A stretch of DNA of 62,156 nt from Corynebacterium lipophiloflavum DSM 44291 (GCF_000159635.1 NZ_GG667200.1:1-62156), one strand, 5' to 3'; positions 1-9,109 are shown, numbered from the stretch's first letter. The notes: generated by a model from the letters alone, not told the origin. Program-made: numbers and translations.

Positions 1-176
1 GCACACCCAACCAGCCGCGACACAAATCGCAACCAATCAAAGGAGGCACCAGCGGTAGTTTTCCTGTCCGCCATCTCACCAAGAAACCATCTCGGCGGGG
101 CGTTGTCGGTCTCGCTGACCCACACAAAGTTACACACCCCCACAACCAAGCACAAACCCCCAGGCAAAACAGGGTT
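1..176. other. intergenic, no gene seen
   Basis: This stretch downstream of the GntR-type gene is rich in C and A runs. I see no open frame of convincing codon use, no clear hairpin followed by a T-run, and no repeat. It may hold the 3' end of a transcript or a promoter for a gene left of the window. Confidence 0.4.
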
Positions 177-551
177 TTAACGATACATGCCACGGCTTGC
201 CGCAACGCGGCCAACGAGGTCTCTCAAGTCGTCGGCGGAGTACCCCAGGCGCAGCGCTTCATCAATCATGGGCGCGATGAAATCGCCGGCGAATCCCTCG
301 CGACGCTGCGCAAGGATCACCTCCCGAGCCTGCGGAGTGACGAACATTCCCACGCCCCGTCGCTTCTCCAACACGCCGTCGTCGACAAGCAAGCTCAAGC
401 CTTTTCGCGCGGTGGCGGGATTGATTTCGTGAAACGTTGCGAGCTCGTTGATAGAGGGCGCTCGCTGTCCGGGCTTTACAGAGCCCTCCATGATGAGGTC
501 TTGAATGAAGGTGGCCACCTGCGCGTAAAGCGGCTCGATATCCAGGTTCAC
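177..551 (-). CDS. GntR-family regulator, YtrA-like
   Basis: Short (124 aa) transcription factor of the YtrA subgroup: an N-terminal winged helix (about residues 5-75, with QRAPSINELA and NPATARKGLSLL as the recognition region) followed by only about 45 residues and no large effector domain. Start chosen at GTG 551 because GAGGTG lies just upstream; GTG 557 is an alternative, and an ATG at 662 would add residues that run through the operator palindrome. YtrA-type regulators usually sit beside ABC transporter genes; none lies on the right, and the left side is cut by the window edge. A near-perfect palindrome 21 bp upstream suggests autorepression. The family call is firm, the target unknown. 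Confidence 0.85.
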   Translation of the reverse strand: MNLDIEPLYAQVATFIQDLIMEGSVKPGQRAPSINELATFHEINPATARKGLSLLVDDGVLEKRRGVGMFVTPQAREVILAQRREGFAGDFIAPMIDEALRLGYSADDLRDLVGRVAASRGMYR

Positions 552-571
552 AAGCACCTCGCTTCGCCCAA

Positions 572-595
572 GGTTAGTTAGTTGACTAACTAACC
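572..595. promoter_or_regulatory. 24-bp palindrome, likely GntR operator
   Basis: Arms GGTTAGTTAGT and ACTAACTAACC are exact reverse complements around a 2-bp centre. It lies directly upstream of the GntR-type gene start, where the promoter should be, so it is the obvious autoregulatory operator. The arms are themselves built of GTTA/TTAG direct repeats. Confidence 0.7.
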
Positions 596-765
596 ATACC
601 GCGTTGGAACGAATCCGTTCGGTTATTCGTTGAGAAGGTACAACCAGCTGCAAATTCCACATCCGCCCAGTTCACGGCATGCGCCGTGACTAGTGGGACA
701 TGGATAAGGCACACTGGGAGTGGACAAATACAGATTTAGAACCAAAGATTCGGAATTTAGGAGCC

Positions 766-1980
766 ATGCTTGAACGCACACTGGTGTTCGTCGACACTTC
801 TTATCTACTCGCAAGTTTTTACAACTCGTGGGAAATCGGCGCTCGCGCACAGTTAGAAATCGACCTACCGGAGGTGGTCTCCACCCTTGGTGCGATGATC
901 ACCCACCAACTCCATCAACCAATCCACCGGCAGTACTGGTACGACGGGATCCCCGACTCGGGCCCGCACCGCTACCAGCGCGCTCTGCGCACATGCGATG
1001 GCGTGCAACTGCGGACCGGGCAGCTCATCGAGTGGGGTGAGCGACGTACGCAAAAGGGCGTCGATACGCGCCTCGTCGCAGACCTCGTCGTCAACGCTTC
1101 TCGCCAGCAGTTCACGGACTTCGTCCTGCTTTCGGGCGACGCGGACATGATCCCGGGGGTAGAGGAAGCGACGGGCTTCGGTGTCCGCGTGCACCTCTAC
1201 GGGTTCGGCTGGGATTCGATGTCAACCGCGCTGCGCCATTCCTGCGACTCGACAACCATCCTCGATCCCCGCGAAGATTTCGCGGACGCCATGCAGCTTC
1301 AGGTCCTCGAGGGCCCGTTGCCGCCCATCATCCGCGAGCGCCCGCTTAACGACGCCGAGCCGATCGACGGCGACCTCGGCCCCACGGTCGTCCCCGGATT
1401 CGCGCCAGACCCCTTGCAACACGACGAGGAGATGCCCGAAGAGCAGGCCAAACCCGTCGAACAGCCGGTGGAGACGCCGGCCACTGAAGTCGAGGAGCCG
1501 ACCGACCGCTCCGCACCGGACCCTTGCGACGAGCCCTCCGAGGCCGAGGTCGAGGCAACCAACGAGTCCAACAAGCCCGGTGGCCGCAGGCAGCCGGACG
1601 GCCCGTCGCCGCTCGACGTCGCGAGCAGCTCGACGAAACCCACCCCGAAGCCGTCGATGATGGCGCCACGTCGCAAGCTGCGGTCGCGCTACGTCCCGCT
1701 CCCTGAGGAGGTGTGGACGTCCGCCGGGTTCCAAACGCCGTTTGAGGTGGGCCAACAGTACGCGACGTGGTGGTACGACAACGCCGCCTCCGCCGAGCAG
1801 CGCGACAAAGCCCACGTCCTATCCGGCGGCGGGTTGCCCCCCGAGATCGACCGGCCACTTCTGCAGTTCGCGTGCGAAACCCTGCACGAATACACGCTCA
1901 GCGAACACCAGCGCGTCAACCTGCGCGATGGTTTTCACTCCGGAATACGCGGAGTGCTGCTGAGCATTCACCGCCGCTAG
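766..1980 (+). CDS. NYN/PIN-like domain protein
   Basis: A 404-aa protein with an N-terminal NYN (LabA-like, PIN-fold) domain: residues 5-20 read TLVFVDTSYLLASFYN with an early Asp, and residues about 121-130 carry LLSGDADMIP, the SGDAD motif of this nuclease fold. Further Asp residues near 100-106 complete a plausible metal site. A long acidic, Pro/Glu-rich linker (about 200-300) leads to a conserved C-terminal domain. Start taken at ATG 766, preceded by AGGAG; an upstream ATG at 700 has no ribosome site. NYN proteins are often RNases, but substrate and activity here are not known. It stands alone, ending at a bidirectional terminator. Confidence 0.8.
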   Translation: MLERTLVFVDTSYLLASFYNSWEIGARAQLEIDLPEVVSTLGAMITHQLHQPIHRQYWYDGIPDSGPHRYQRALRTCDGVQLRTGQLIEWGERRTQKGVDTRLVADLVVNASRQQFTDFVLLSGDADMIPGVEEATGFGVRVHLYGFGWDSMSTALRHSCDSTTILDPREDFADAMQLQVLEGPLPPIIRERPLNDAEPIDGDLGPTVVPGFAPDPLQHDEEMPEEQAKPVEQPVETPATEVEEPTDRSAPDPCDEPSEAEVEATNESNKPGGRRQPDGPSPLDVASSSTKPTPKPSMMAPRRKLRSRYVPLPEEVWTSAGFQTPFEVGQQYATWWYDNAASAEQRDKAHVLSGGGLPPEIDRPLLQFACETLHEYTLSEHQRVNLRDGFHSGIRGVLLSIHRR

Positions 1981-1995
1981 GGCACTAGGGCACGA

Positions 1996-2038
1996 AAAAG
2001 CGGGTCTGACGGAAGAAATCACCGCCAGACCCGCTTTT
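1996..2038. terminator. bidirectional intrinsic terminator
   Basis: Inverted repeat with arms AAAAGCGGGTCTG and CAGACCCGCTTTT, A-run on the left and T-run on the right. It sits between the convergent NYN and PspA-like genes and can end both transcripts. Confidence 0.85.
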
Positions 2039-2042
2039 CGCT

Positions 2043-2837
2043 CTATTTCGGCTCGTCGCCCTTTTCGACGTCGCCCTTTTCGGCATCAACTTCGGCCGCT
2101 GGCGCCTCGATCTGCGGCGTGCCCATAGAGGCGCGGATTTCTGCGAGACGGCTGGAGGCGGCGATGTCGCTGCCGGCGGATTCGATTTCCGCGACGCGAT
2201 CCGTCATGGAGCCCTTCGCCAGCTCCTGAGCGCCGAGCGCATCCGCGTAACGACGCTCGATCTTGTCGCGCACTCCATCGAGCGTCGGCACGTTGTCGTT
2301 GCCGCCGAACTGGTTCACCGAATCCATGGCAGAAACGGTCTGCTCCTGCATCTTCGCCTGGTTCAGCTGCGACTCAAGCTGCGAAACCTGTCCTAGCTGC
2401 TCCTGGAGCCGCGCCTCCGATTCCTTCTGCTTCTGCTGCGCCTCGGACGCGGCCTGCTCGGCGGCGGCGTGGGCCTGCTTCGTCTGCTCCAGATCCTGCT
2501 CGACGGAAACCAGCTGGGAGGCGATGACCTCCGCGGTGTCGTTGTACTGCTGGGCCTTCTCGGCGTCACCCTCGGCGGATGCCTTGTCCGCAGCCTGGAG
2601 CGCGGTGCGCGCCTTCTGCTGCAGGTCCTCCTGAGATTTGAGCAGGCGTTCAAGCTTCATCTGCAGCTGGTTACGGTTGCCGATAATGCTCGCCGCGTGC
2701 TGGCTAAGCTCCGCGTGCTGCTTCTTCGCACCCTCGACGGCCTGCTGGATCTGGACCTTCGGATCCGCGTTCTCATCAATCTTGGTGTCGAAGGACTGCA
2801 TCAAGTACTTCCAGCCCTTGCTGAACGGGTTTGCCAT
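2043..2837 (-). CDS. PspA/IM30-family membrane stress protein
   Basis: A 264-aa PspA/Vipp1-type protein. The N-terminus MANPFSKGWKYLMQSFD matches the amphipathic helix region of the family, followed by DPKVQIQQAVEGAKKQH and a long Gln/Ala/Glu-rich coiled coil (about residues 25-190). The C-terminal tail is acidic (EKGDVEKGDEPK). Proteins of this family polymerise on the inner membrane and respond to envelope stress. Start set at ATG 2837, downstream of AAAGGA; the upstream in-frame ATG lies inside that ribosome-site region. Transcribed away from trxA, with a terminator between them, so probably its own unit. Family assignment is strong; which stress it serves is inferred. Confidence 0.88.
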   Translation of the reverse strand: MANPFSKGWKYLMQSFDTKIDENADPKVQIQQAVEGAKKQHAELSQHAASIIGNRNQLQMKLERLLKSQEDLQQKARTALQAADKASAEGDAEKAQQYNDTAEVIASQLVSVEQDLEQTKQAHAAAEQAASEAQQKQKESEARLQEQLGQVSQLESQLNQAKMQEQTVSAMDSVNQFGGNDNVPTLDGVRDKIERRYADALGAQELAKGSMTDRVAEIESAGSDIAASSRLAEIRASMGTPQIEAPAAEVDAEKGDVEKGDEPK

Positions 2838-2888
2838 GGCTATCAATCCTTTCATCGGTAGCTAACAGGGTCCTAGTCTACGCAAAAA

Positions 2889-2920
2889 AGCGCACCCACC
2901 ACGTTGTCGGTGGGTGCGCT
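2889..2920 (-). terminator. terminator of thioredoxin gene
   Basis: On the minus strand AGCGCACCCACC pairs with GGTGGGTGCGCT across an 8-nt loop and is followed by a run of T (A-run at 2884-2889 on plus). It lies just downstream of the thioredoxin stop. Confidence 0.88.
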
Positions 2921-2946
2921 CGGGCTTGCAAGTGGCCGCTTGGCAG

Positions 2947-3318
2947 TTACGCCTGATTGTTGTTCTGCTCGGCGATCTGGCGGCGGACCTCGTCCATATC
3001 AAGAGCCTGCACCTGGCTGACAAGGTCCTCGAACGCTGCCGGGGGCAGAGCACCGGACTGGCGGAAGACCATGATGCCGTCACGAAACGCCATCAGGGTG
3101 GGGATCGCCTGGATCTCCAGCGCTGCCGCGATCTGCGGGTTTGCCTCAGTGTCCAGCTTGGCAAAGGTGGCGTCCGGGTGCGCCTCGGAGACCTTCTCGA
3201 AGGTCGGGGCGAACGCCTTGCAGGGCCCGCACCATTCCGCCCACGCGTCGACGATAACGGTTCCCTCAGCGGAAACGGTCTGCTCGAAAGTGTCCTCGGT
3301 GACGTCGATGGTTGCCAT
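2947..3318 (-). CDS. trxA: thioredoxin
   Basis: A 123-aa cytosolic thioredoxin with active site WCGPCK at residues 29-34 and the cis-proline motif IPTLM near residue 77. The fold covers residues 1-108; the last 15 residues (MDEVRRQIAEQNNNQA) form a charged tail slightly longer than E. coli Trx. It reduces protein disulfides using electrons from thioredoxin reductase. ATG 3318 is preceded by AAGGAGA. Single-gene unit with its own terminator. Several thioredoxins normally exist in corynebacteria, so the symbol is generic. Confidence 0.93.
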   Translation of the reverse strand: MATIDVTEDTFEQTVSAEGTVIVDAWAEWCGPCKAFAPTFEKVSEAHPDATFAKLDTEANPQIAAALEIQAIPTLMAFRDGIMVFRQSGALPPAAFEDLVSQVQALDMDEVRRQIAEQNNNQA

Positions 3319-3457
3319 GAAAGTGTCTCCTTAAAAGGTTGGTTTGTCTGAACGTGTCAGTTCACTTGGTTCCAACCCTAACAACCACGTCGGTATTCCC
3401 GGTTACCATGGCAGTCACGTAACACCGATACAGGATCAGCGAAAGGGTTTAAGAGCA

Positions 3458-3658
3458 ATGGCAGTTCGCCAGTTCAACGTAGAGGGAATGACCTGTGGCC
3501 ACTGCGAGGCCAGCGTTAAGGAAGAAGTGCTTGAGGTCGCCGGCGTCACCGGCGCCACGGTGGATCACTCCACCGGGGTGCTCGAGGTGACGGGCGAGGG
3601 TTTTTCTGCGGAGGAGATCTCCAAGGCCGTGCACGAGGCCGGGTATTCGCTGGCCTAG
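3458..3658 (+). CDS. heavy-metal-associated (HMA) chaperone, CopZ-like
   Basis: A 66-aa single HMA domain with the metal-binding motif GMTCGHC at residues 10-16 and the family's C-terminal AGYSLA. Such proteins bind Cu(I) and pass it to a P1B ATPase. The start is ATG 3458, after GAAAGGGTTTAAGAGCA; an upstream in-frame start at 3344 would add a non-conserved leader. A copper-type ATPase gene follows 38 bp downstream, behind its own CsoR-like operator, which fits a copper-handling role. Because that ATPase is broken, the chaperone may now lack its partner or serve another pump elsewhere. Confidence 0.9.
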   Translation: MAVRQFNVEGMTCGHCEASVKEEVLEVAGVTGATVDHSTGVLEVTGEGFSAEEISKAVHEAGYSLA

Positions 3659-3668
3659 TCCTTGAGCC

Positions 3669-3684
3669 ATACCCCCAGGGGTAT
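3669..3684. promoter_or_regulatory. CsoR-like copper operator
   Basis: ATACCCC-CA-GGGGTAT, a perfect 7-bp inverted repeat, matches the G-tract pseudopalindrome bound by CsoR copper repressors. It ends 12 bp before the ATPase start codon. CsoR releases such sites when it binds Cu(I). No csoR gene is in the window. Confidence 0.72.
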
Positions 3685-3696
3685 AGGGTAAGTGGT

Positions 3697-5847
3697 ATGA
3701 CCGCCCCGAATCTCCCAGCCCTCGAGCACCTCCAGCTCGGCGTAACAGGCATGACCTGCACGTCGTGCTCCTCGCGCGTGCAGCGCAAGCTGAACAAGCT
3801 CGACGGCGTCGAGGCGACAGTCAACTAATCCACCGAAATCGCCACGGTCGACTTCGACCCCTCCAAGGCGGATACGGAGACGCTGATCAGCACCATCCGC
3901 GGCGCAGGCTACGACGCGTTCGCGATGAGCGCCGAGGCGAGGCCCGATGAGGTCGAGGGGGCGTCGTCAAGCGATGCCCGCGATGACGCGCGCGAGCGCT
4001 CGGCGGCCCAGCTGCGGTTTACCGTGATTTGGTGCGCGATCATCTCGCTGGCGGTGATGCTCGTCTCCATGATCCCGGCCTGGCAGTTTCTCAACTGGCA
4101 GTGGGCGGCGTTAGCCGCAACGACTTTGGTGTTTTTCGCAGGTGGCGCGGTCTTCCACCGCAACACCCTGATAAACCTGCGCCACGGCACGACCACGATG
4201 GACACACTGATCACGCTCGGCACGTCCGCGGCCTACCTGTGGTCGGTGTGGGCTCTATTCTTCGGCAACGCCGGCGAACCCGGGATGAGGATGGAGATGA
4301 GCCTGCTCCCGGGCGGGGCGCACTCGGCGATGGATCAGATCTACCTGGAGACCGTCTGCGTTGTCATCACGTTCCTCCTGCTCGGGCGGTGGTTCGAGGT
4401 CAGGGCGAAGGGGCGGTCCTCGCAGGCGCTGCGCGACCTTCTGAGCATGGGCGCAAAGGATGCGGCCGTGCTCAAAGACGGCGCTGAGGTGCGTATTCCC
4501 GCCGACCAGCTCGCCGTCGGCGACCGCTTCGTGGTCCGGCCCGGCGAGAAGATTCCCACGGACGGCCGGGTCATTTCCGGGTGCTCGGCCGTGGACGAAT
4601 CCATGCTCACCGGCGAATCCGTCCCCGTTGAAGTCGCCGAGGGCGACGACGTCACCGGTCGAGCGGCTCGTTGATCGCATCTCGCGCGTCTTCGTACCCA
4701 CAGTCATCGCCATCGCCGCGATCTCGCTGATCGCCCACCTCGTTGCCGGCCGCGACACGGTGGAGGCCTTCACCGCCGCGGTGGCCGTGCTCATCATCGC
4801 CTGCCCCTGCGCGCTCGGACTGGCCACCCCGACGGCAATCCTGGTGGGCACCGGCCGCGGCGCCCAGCTTGGATTGCTGATCAAAGGCCCCGAGGTGTTG
4901 GAATCGACCCGCCGGGTAGACACCATCGTGCTGGACAAAACCGGAACGATCACCACCGGCGACATGGGGCTCGACCGCGTCACCGCCGCACCCGGGTGGG
5001 AGGAAGCCGACGTGCTCTCTCTCGCCGCGGCGGTGGAGGCGGGTTCCGAGCACCCCATTGCGCGCGCGATTGTCGACGCCGCCGGCCCGGTCGCCACGGC
5101 GACGTCGTTTAGCAACGAGGCGGGGTACGGGGTGAGCGCGCGTGTCGACGCCCGCACCGTGCGCGTCGGGCGCCCTGCACACGGCGCCGCCACGCTAGGC
5201 GCCCTGGAGCCGGCGTTTCGCGCCGCGCAGGATGCGGGGGCAACCGCCGTCGTGGTCGAAGTCGACGGTGAGGTCGCCGGGATCATCTCGGTGCGCGTCG
5301 CCTCCAAGCCAAGTTCCGCCGCCGCGATCGCGCAGTTGCGCGAGCTCGGCTTAGAGCCGCACATGCTCACCGGTGACAACGCCGGTGCTACCCGCGCCGT
5401 GGCAGCAGAGGTCGGGATCGCCCCCGCCTCCGTGACCGCCGGAGTGATGCCAGAGGGCAAGGTCACCGCCGTCAAGGAGCTCCAGGCCGCCGGCCGGCGC
5501 GTCGCCATGGTCGGCGACGGTGTCAACGACGCAGCGGCCCTCGCGCAGGCGGACCTCGGACTTTCCATGGGGCCGGGGCCGACGTGGCCATCGAAGCCTC
5601 CGACATCACCGTCATGCACGACTCCCTCGTCGCTATCGTTGACGCGATCAGGCTCTCGCGCCGCACTTTGGGCACGATCAAGGGAAACCTCTTCTGGGCG
5701 TTCGCCTACAACGTGGTGCTCATCCCGATCGCTGCTGCCGGGTTCCTTAACCCCATGCTCGCGGGAATCGCCATGGCGTTTTCGTCCGTGTTTGTCGTGG
5801 CCAACTCGCTGCGCCTGCGCCGCTTTCGTTCTGTATCGGTCACGTAA
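3697..5847 (+). pseudogene. copper-translocating P1B-type ATPase, disrupted
   Basis: Reads as a Cu(I)-exporting P-type ATPase across three frames. Recognisable parts: N-terminal HMA domain with GMTCTSC, TGES in the actuator domain, ACPCALGLATP membrane metal site, DKTGTIT phosphorylation site, MLTGDN, and [12 protein letters not shown] hinge. Lesions: (1) TAA at 3826-3828 where the family has a Tyr codon (VN-stop-STEIATV); (2) at about 4655-4660 GDDVTG jumps straight to VERLVDR, losing roughly 40 residues that normally lie between and shifting frame; (3) a missing G at about 5569-5580, where SMG should continue as [11 protein letters not shown]. The internal loss cannot be a simple base-call error, so at least that lesion looks real. 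The CsoR-like operator upstream is intact. Confidence 0.85.
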
Positions 5848-5916
5848 CGCGCCGCCTCGTCGATGCGTCGGTCACAAGCGCAGAGACCCTCGCATGCGCG
5901 TGTAGCATGACCGTCC

Positions 5917-7251
5917 GTGACTTCTGTAACACCAGACCACACCACCCCAGGCGACGTCAGCCGCGCCGAACGGCTCGACCGCCTGCCCGTCACGCCGAAG
6001 CACCGACGCCTGCTCGTCGGATCCGGCATCGGTTGGGCGCTCGATGCGATGGACATCGGGTTAGTTTCCTTCATCATCGCAGCACTTGCCGTGCACTGGG
6101 GCCTAGACAGGACCACGACGTCGTGGATCGCGTCCATCGGCTTCATCGGGATGGCCATCGGTGCCACCCTCGGGGGCCTGCTCGCTGACAAGTTTGGGCG
6201 TCGCCAAGTTTTCGCCGCAACCCTGCTCATCTACGGCATCGCTACGGGTGCGTCCGCCCTCGCCACATCGGTGGGCGTGCTTATGGTGTTGCGCTTCGTT
6301 GTCGGGCTGGGCCTCGGCGGGGAACTGCCCGTGGCCTCGACGCTGGTCAGCGAGTTCTCACCGCGGCGCGTGCGCGGACGCATGGTGGTGTTGCTCGAGG
6401 CCTTCTGGGCCGTGGGCTGGATCGCCGCAGCGATCATCGGCACCTTCGTCGTCGCCCGCGGGGAAGACGGCTGGCGCTGGGGCCTTGCCCTTGGTGCGGT
6501 TCCGGCCATCTACGCCATCGTCGTCCGCCTCGGGTTGCCGGAATCCGTGCGTTTCCTCGAGTCACAGGGCCGCCACGACGAGGCAGAGGCGATCGTGCAG
6601 TCGTTTGAAGCGCAGACTTCGCCTGAACACTATGACTCCGCGCCCACCACCGCTCCGGAGACGGTGCACGGTGGGATCTGGGGCCCAACGCTGCGCGGGC
6701 GCACCCTGTCGTTCTGGATCGTCTGGTTCTGCGTCTCGCTCGCCTACTACGGCGCGTTCATCTGGATCCCCTCGCTCCTGGTAGCGCAGGGCTTCACCCT
6801 AGTGAAATCCTTCACCTTCACGCTGATCATCACCATCGCCCAGCTACCCGGCTACGCTGCCGCTGCCTGGCTGATCGAAGTGTGGGGACGACGCAAAACG
6901 CTGGCAGGGTTCCTTGCAGGCTCGGCGGTCTCGGCGGTGCTCTACGGGCTCGCATCAGCCGAGTGGCAGATCATCGCCGCCGGCTGCATGCTATCGTACT
7001 TCAACCTCGGCGCTTGGGGCGCGCTCTACGCCATCGGCCCGGAGCTCTACCCCACGGCGGTACGCGCCACGGGCACCGGCGCAGGAGCCGCCTTCGGGCG
7101 CATCGGTTCGATCATTGCCCCCCTGATCGTTCCGCTGCTTTTAGATTTGAGCGGGCCGATCGCGGTGTTCAGCGTGTTCGCGGCGGCGTTTGCCATCGCG
7201 TGTATCGCGGCGTTTACGCTGCCGGAGCAGCGCGGCCGCGCGTTGAGCTAG
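5917..7251 (+). CDS. MFS transporter, sugar/aromatic-acid porter type
   Basis: A 444-aa major facilitator with about 12 hydrophobic segments. GIGWALDAMDIGLVSF in TM1, GGLLADKFGRRQV in the TM2-3 loop, and a matching WGRRKT in the second half are typical of the metabolite:H+ symporter branch that includes NiaP nicotinate and benzoate-type transporters. Start is GTG 5917, with the ORF's N-terminal 30 residues cytosolic. Substrate cannot be read from sequence; NiaP-like nicotinate uptake is one candidate. Its TAG stop shares CTAG with the convergent small gene downstream. Confidence 0.85.
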   Translation: MTSVTPDHTTPGDVSRAERLDRLPVTPKHRRLLVGSGIGWALDAMDIGLVSFIIAALAVHWGLDRTTTSWIASIGFIGMAIGATLGGLLADKFGRRQVFAATLLIYGIATGASALATSVGVLMVLRFVVGLGLGGELPVASTLVSEFSPRRVRGRMVVLLEAFWAVGWIAAAIIGTFVVARGEDGWRWGLALGAVPAIYAIVVRLGLPESVRFLESQGRHDEAEAIVQSFEAQTSPEHYDSAPTTAPETVHGGIWGPTLRGRTLSFWIVWFCVSLAYYGAFIWIPSLLVAQGFTLVKSFTFTLIITIAQLPGYAAAAWLIEVWGRRKTLAGFLAGSAVSAVLYGLASAEWQIIAAGCMLSYFNLGAWGALYAIGPELYPTAVRATGTGAGAAFGRIGSIIAPLIVPLLLDLSGPIAVFSVFAAAFAIACIAAFTLPEQRGRALS

Positions 7252-7439
7252 CTAAACAGGCCCTTGATGCGCTGGCCCAAACCTCGACGGCTTGGCACGG
7301 CCTCATCAAGCGCATCGATGTCACGGGGCAGGTTGAACAACACCGTGGAGTTGCCGGTGTCGGCGACGGTGATGGTGTCGTCGAGGCTGGCGACCGTGCG
7401 TGCGCACGGTTCGGAGGCGTTGATGCGCCGCACAGTCAT
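7248..7439 (-). CDS. small conserved protein, function unknown
   Basis: A 63-aa soluble protein (MTVRRINASEPCARTVASLD... ending LGQRIKGLFS). Start ATG 7439 is well supported by GAAGGAG 7 nt upstream. Contains one Cys and a basic C-terminal amphipathic stretch; no signal peptide or membrane helix. Its stop overlaps that of the convergent MFS gene by 4 bp. It lies about 80 bp downstream of dnaB on the same strand and may be the last gene of that transcript. I do not recognise a family. Confidence 0.7.
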   Translation of the reverse strand: MTVRRINASEPCARTVASLDDTITVADTGNSTVLFNLPRDIDALDEAVPSRRGLGQRIKGLFS

Positions 7440-7523
7440 TGCTTTCTCCTTCGCGTGAGAGCCTTCTACGAGCACCCAGAATAAAACAGTTCTCCGCCCC
7501 TGTCACCGCAGGTTAGCCTTTGC

Positions 7524-9020
7524 TTAGTAAGCGGATGACCCCATCGCCTCCGTGGCCATATTGACAAACCTGGAGTAGTGCAGCTGGTGCGCCACCGCGA
7601 TCGTCGCAATCGGCCCGCCGCGGTGCTTGGCCACAATGATGTCCGCTTCGCCGACGCGCTCGTCGTCAGGCGACTGCGAGTCCGGCCGGTAGAGCAAAAA
7701 GACCATGTCGGCGTCCTGCTCCAGCGAGCCGGATTCACGTAGGTCAGCGAGCTGGGGGCGCTTGTCCGTGCGCGCCTCGGGGCCGCGGTTGAGCTGCGAA
7801 ATAGCGATCACGGGGACCTCAAGCTCCTTAGCTAGGAGTTTGAGCTGGCGGGAGAACTCCGAGACCTCCTGCTGGCGCGATTCCACCTTGCGCCCGGAGC
7901 TCATCAGCTGCAGGTAGTCGAGCACGATGAGGTCGAGCCCATGCTGCTGTTTCAACTTGCGGGCCTTGGTGCGGATCTCCATCATCGTCAGGTTCGGGGA
8001 GTCATCGATAAATAGCGGCGCGTCCTGGATCTCGGAAAGCCGGGTGGTCAGCTTCTCCCAGTGATGCTCCTCCATCCGCCCTGAGCGCATGGACGCAAGG
8101 GGGATTTCGGTCTCCGCCGACAGCATGCGCATGATGATCTCGGAGGCGCTCATTTCCAGCGAGAAGATAACGGATGTCTTGCCCTGGCTGATCGAGCAGG
8201 AACGCATGAAGTCCAAGGCGAGAGTCGATTTACCCACACCGGGTCGGGCGGCAATGATGATCATCTGCCCCGCGTGCAGGCCGTTGGTCAAATTATCGAG
8301 GTCGATGAAGCCGGTGGGCACGCCCAGTTCAAGACCGCCACCGCTGGCTATCGAGGTCAGCTCGTCGATGGTCGGCTTCAGCAGCTGCGAAAGCACCTTG
8401 TAATCCTCGGAGGCTTCCTTCCGCGACACATTGAAGATCTCCTGCTGAGCGCGATCGACGAGGGCCTCGACCTCCATGCCCTCCTCGCCCTCGTAGCCTA
8501 GCTGGACGACGTTCGTACCGGCGTTGACCAGCTGGCGCAGCAGGGACTTCTCCGCCACGATCTCGGCGTAGTAGCGAGCGTTCGCCGCCGTGGGAACCTC
8601 GGAGATGAGGGTGTGCAGGTACGGCGCGCCGCCGACCCTCTCCAGCTGGTTGAGCCTGTCGAGCTGACCCGCGACAATGAGGACGTCGATGTTGGCGCCG
8701 CCCGAAAAGAGCTGCAGAATCGCGGTGAAGATCAGCTGGTGGGCAGGAAAGTAGAAATCCTCGGCCCGCAACTCGTTGGAGACCTCGATGATGGTGTCGG
8801 GGCTCAGCAGCATCGCACCGATAACGCCGCGTTCGGCGCGCTCGTCGTGCGGCGGCTGGCGGTACTCTCGCAGGTCGTCTCGCGAGCGGTTGAAGTTCGA
8901 CCCGCCGCGGTAACGGCTCGACCCGCCGCGGGGAGAGCCAGCGGGCTCATCCTCGGGCTCTGGGGGGATCACGAAATCATCGACATCATCGAAGCTCGCG
9001 GCCCCGTCACCTGCTGCCAT
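7524..9020 (-). CDS. dnaB: replicative DNA helicase DnaB
   Basis: A 498-aa hexameric 5'-3' helicase that unwinds DNA at the replication fork. An unusual disordered Gly/Ser/Arg/Asp-rich N-terminal tail of about 55 residues precedes the DnaB N domain (DERAERGVIGAMLLSPDTI, 60-160) and the RecA-like C domain with Walker A AARPGVGKSTLA, Walker B LIVLDYLQLM and the arginine-finger region EQDADMVFLLYRP. No intein is present, unlike some actinobacterial DnaB. Transcribed toward lower coordinates from a 456-bp upstream region rich in DnaA-box-like sites. Confidence 0.97.
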   Translation of the reverse strand: MAAGDGAASFDDVDDFVIPPEPEDEPAGSPRGGSSRYRGGSNFNRSRDDLREYRQPPHDERAERGVIGAMLLSPDTIIEVSNELRAEDFYFPAHQLIFTAILQLFSGGANIDVLIVAGQLDRLNQLERVGGAPYLHTLISEVPTAANARYYAEIVAEKSLLRQLVNAGTNVVQLGYEGEEGMEVEALVDRAQQEIFNVSRKEASEDYKVLSQLLKPTIDELTSIASGGGLELGVPTGFIDLDNLTNGLHAGQMIIIAARPGVGKSTLALDFMRSCSISQGKTSVIFSLEMSASEIIMRMLSAETEIPLASMRSGRMEEHHWEKLTTRLSEIQDAPLFIDDSPNLTMMEIRTKARKLKQQHGLDLIVLDYLQLMSSGRKVESRQQEVSEFSRQLKLLAKELEVPVIAISQLNRGPEARTDKRPQLADLRESGSLEQDADMVFLLYRPDSQSPDDERVGEADIIVAKHRGGPIATIAVAHQLHYSRFVNMATEAMGSSAY

Positions 9021-9109
9021 CGCGCACCTTCCCTAACGTTTGGTTGAACCGGCCCTGATCTTACAGCCCGTTGACGACAGCCCCGACCGGGCGCGGGCCA
9101 GACGTTTAA

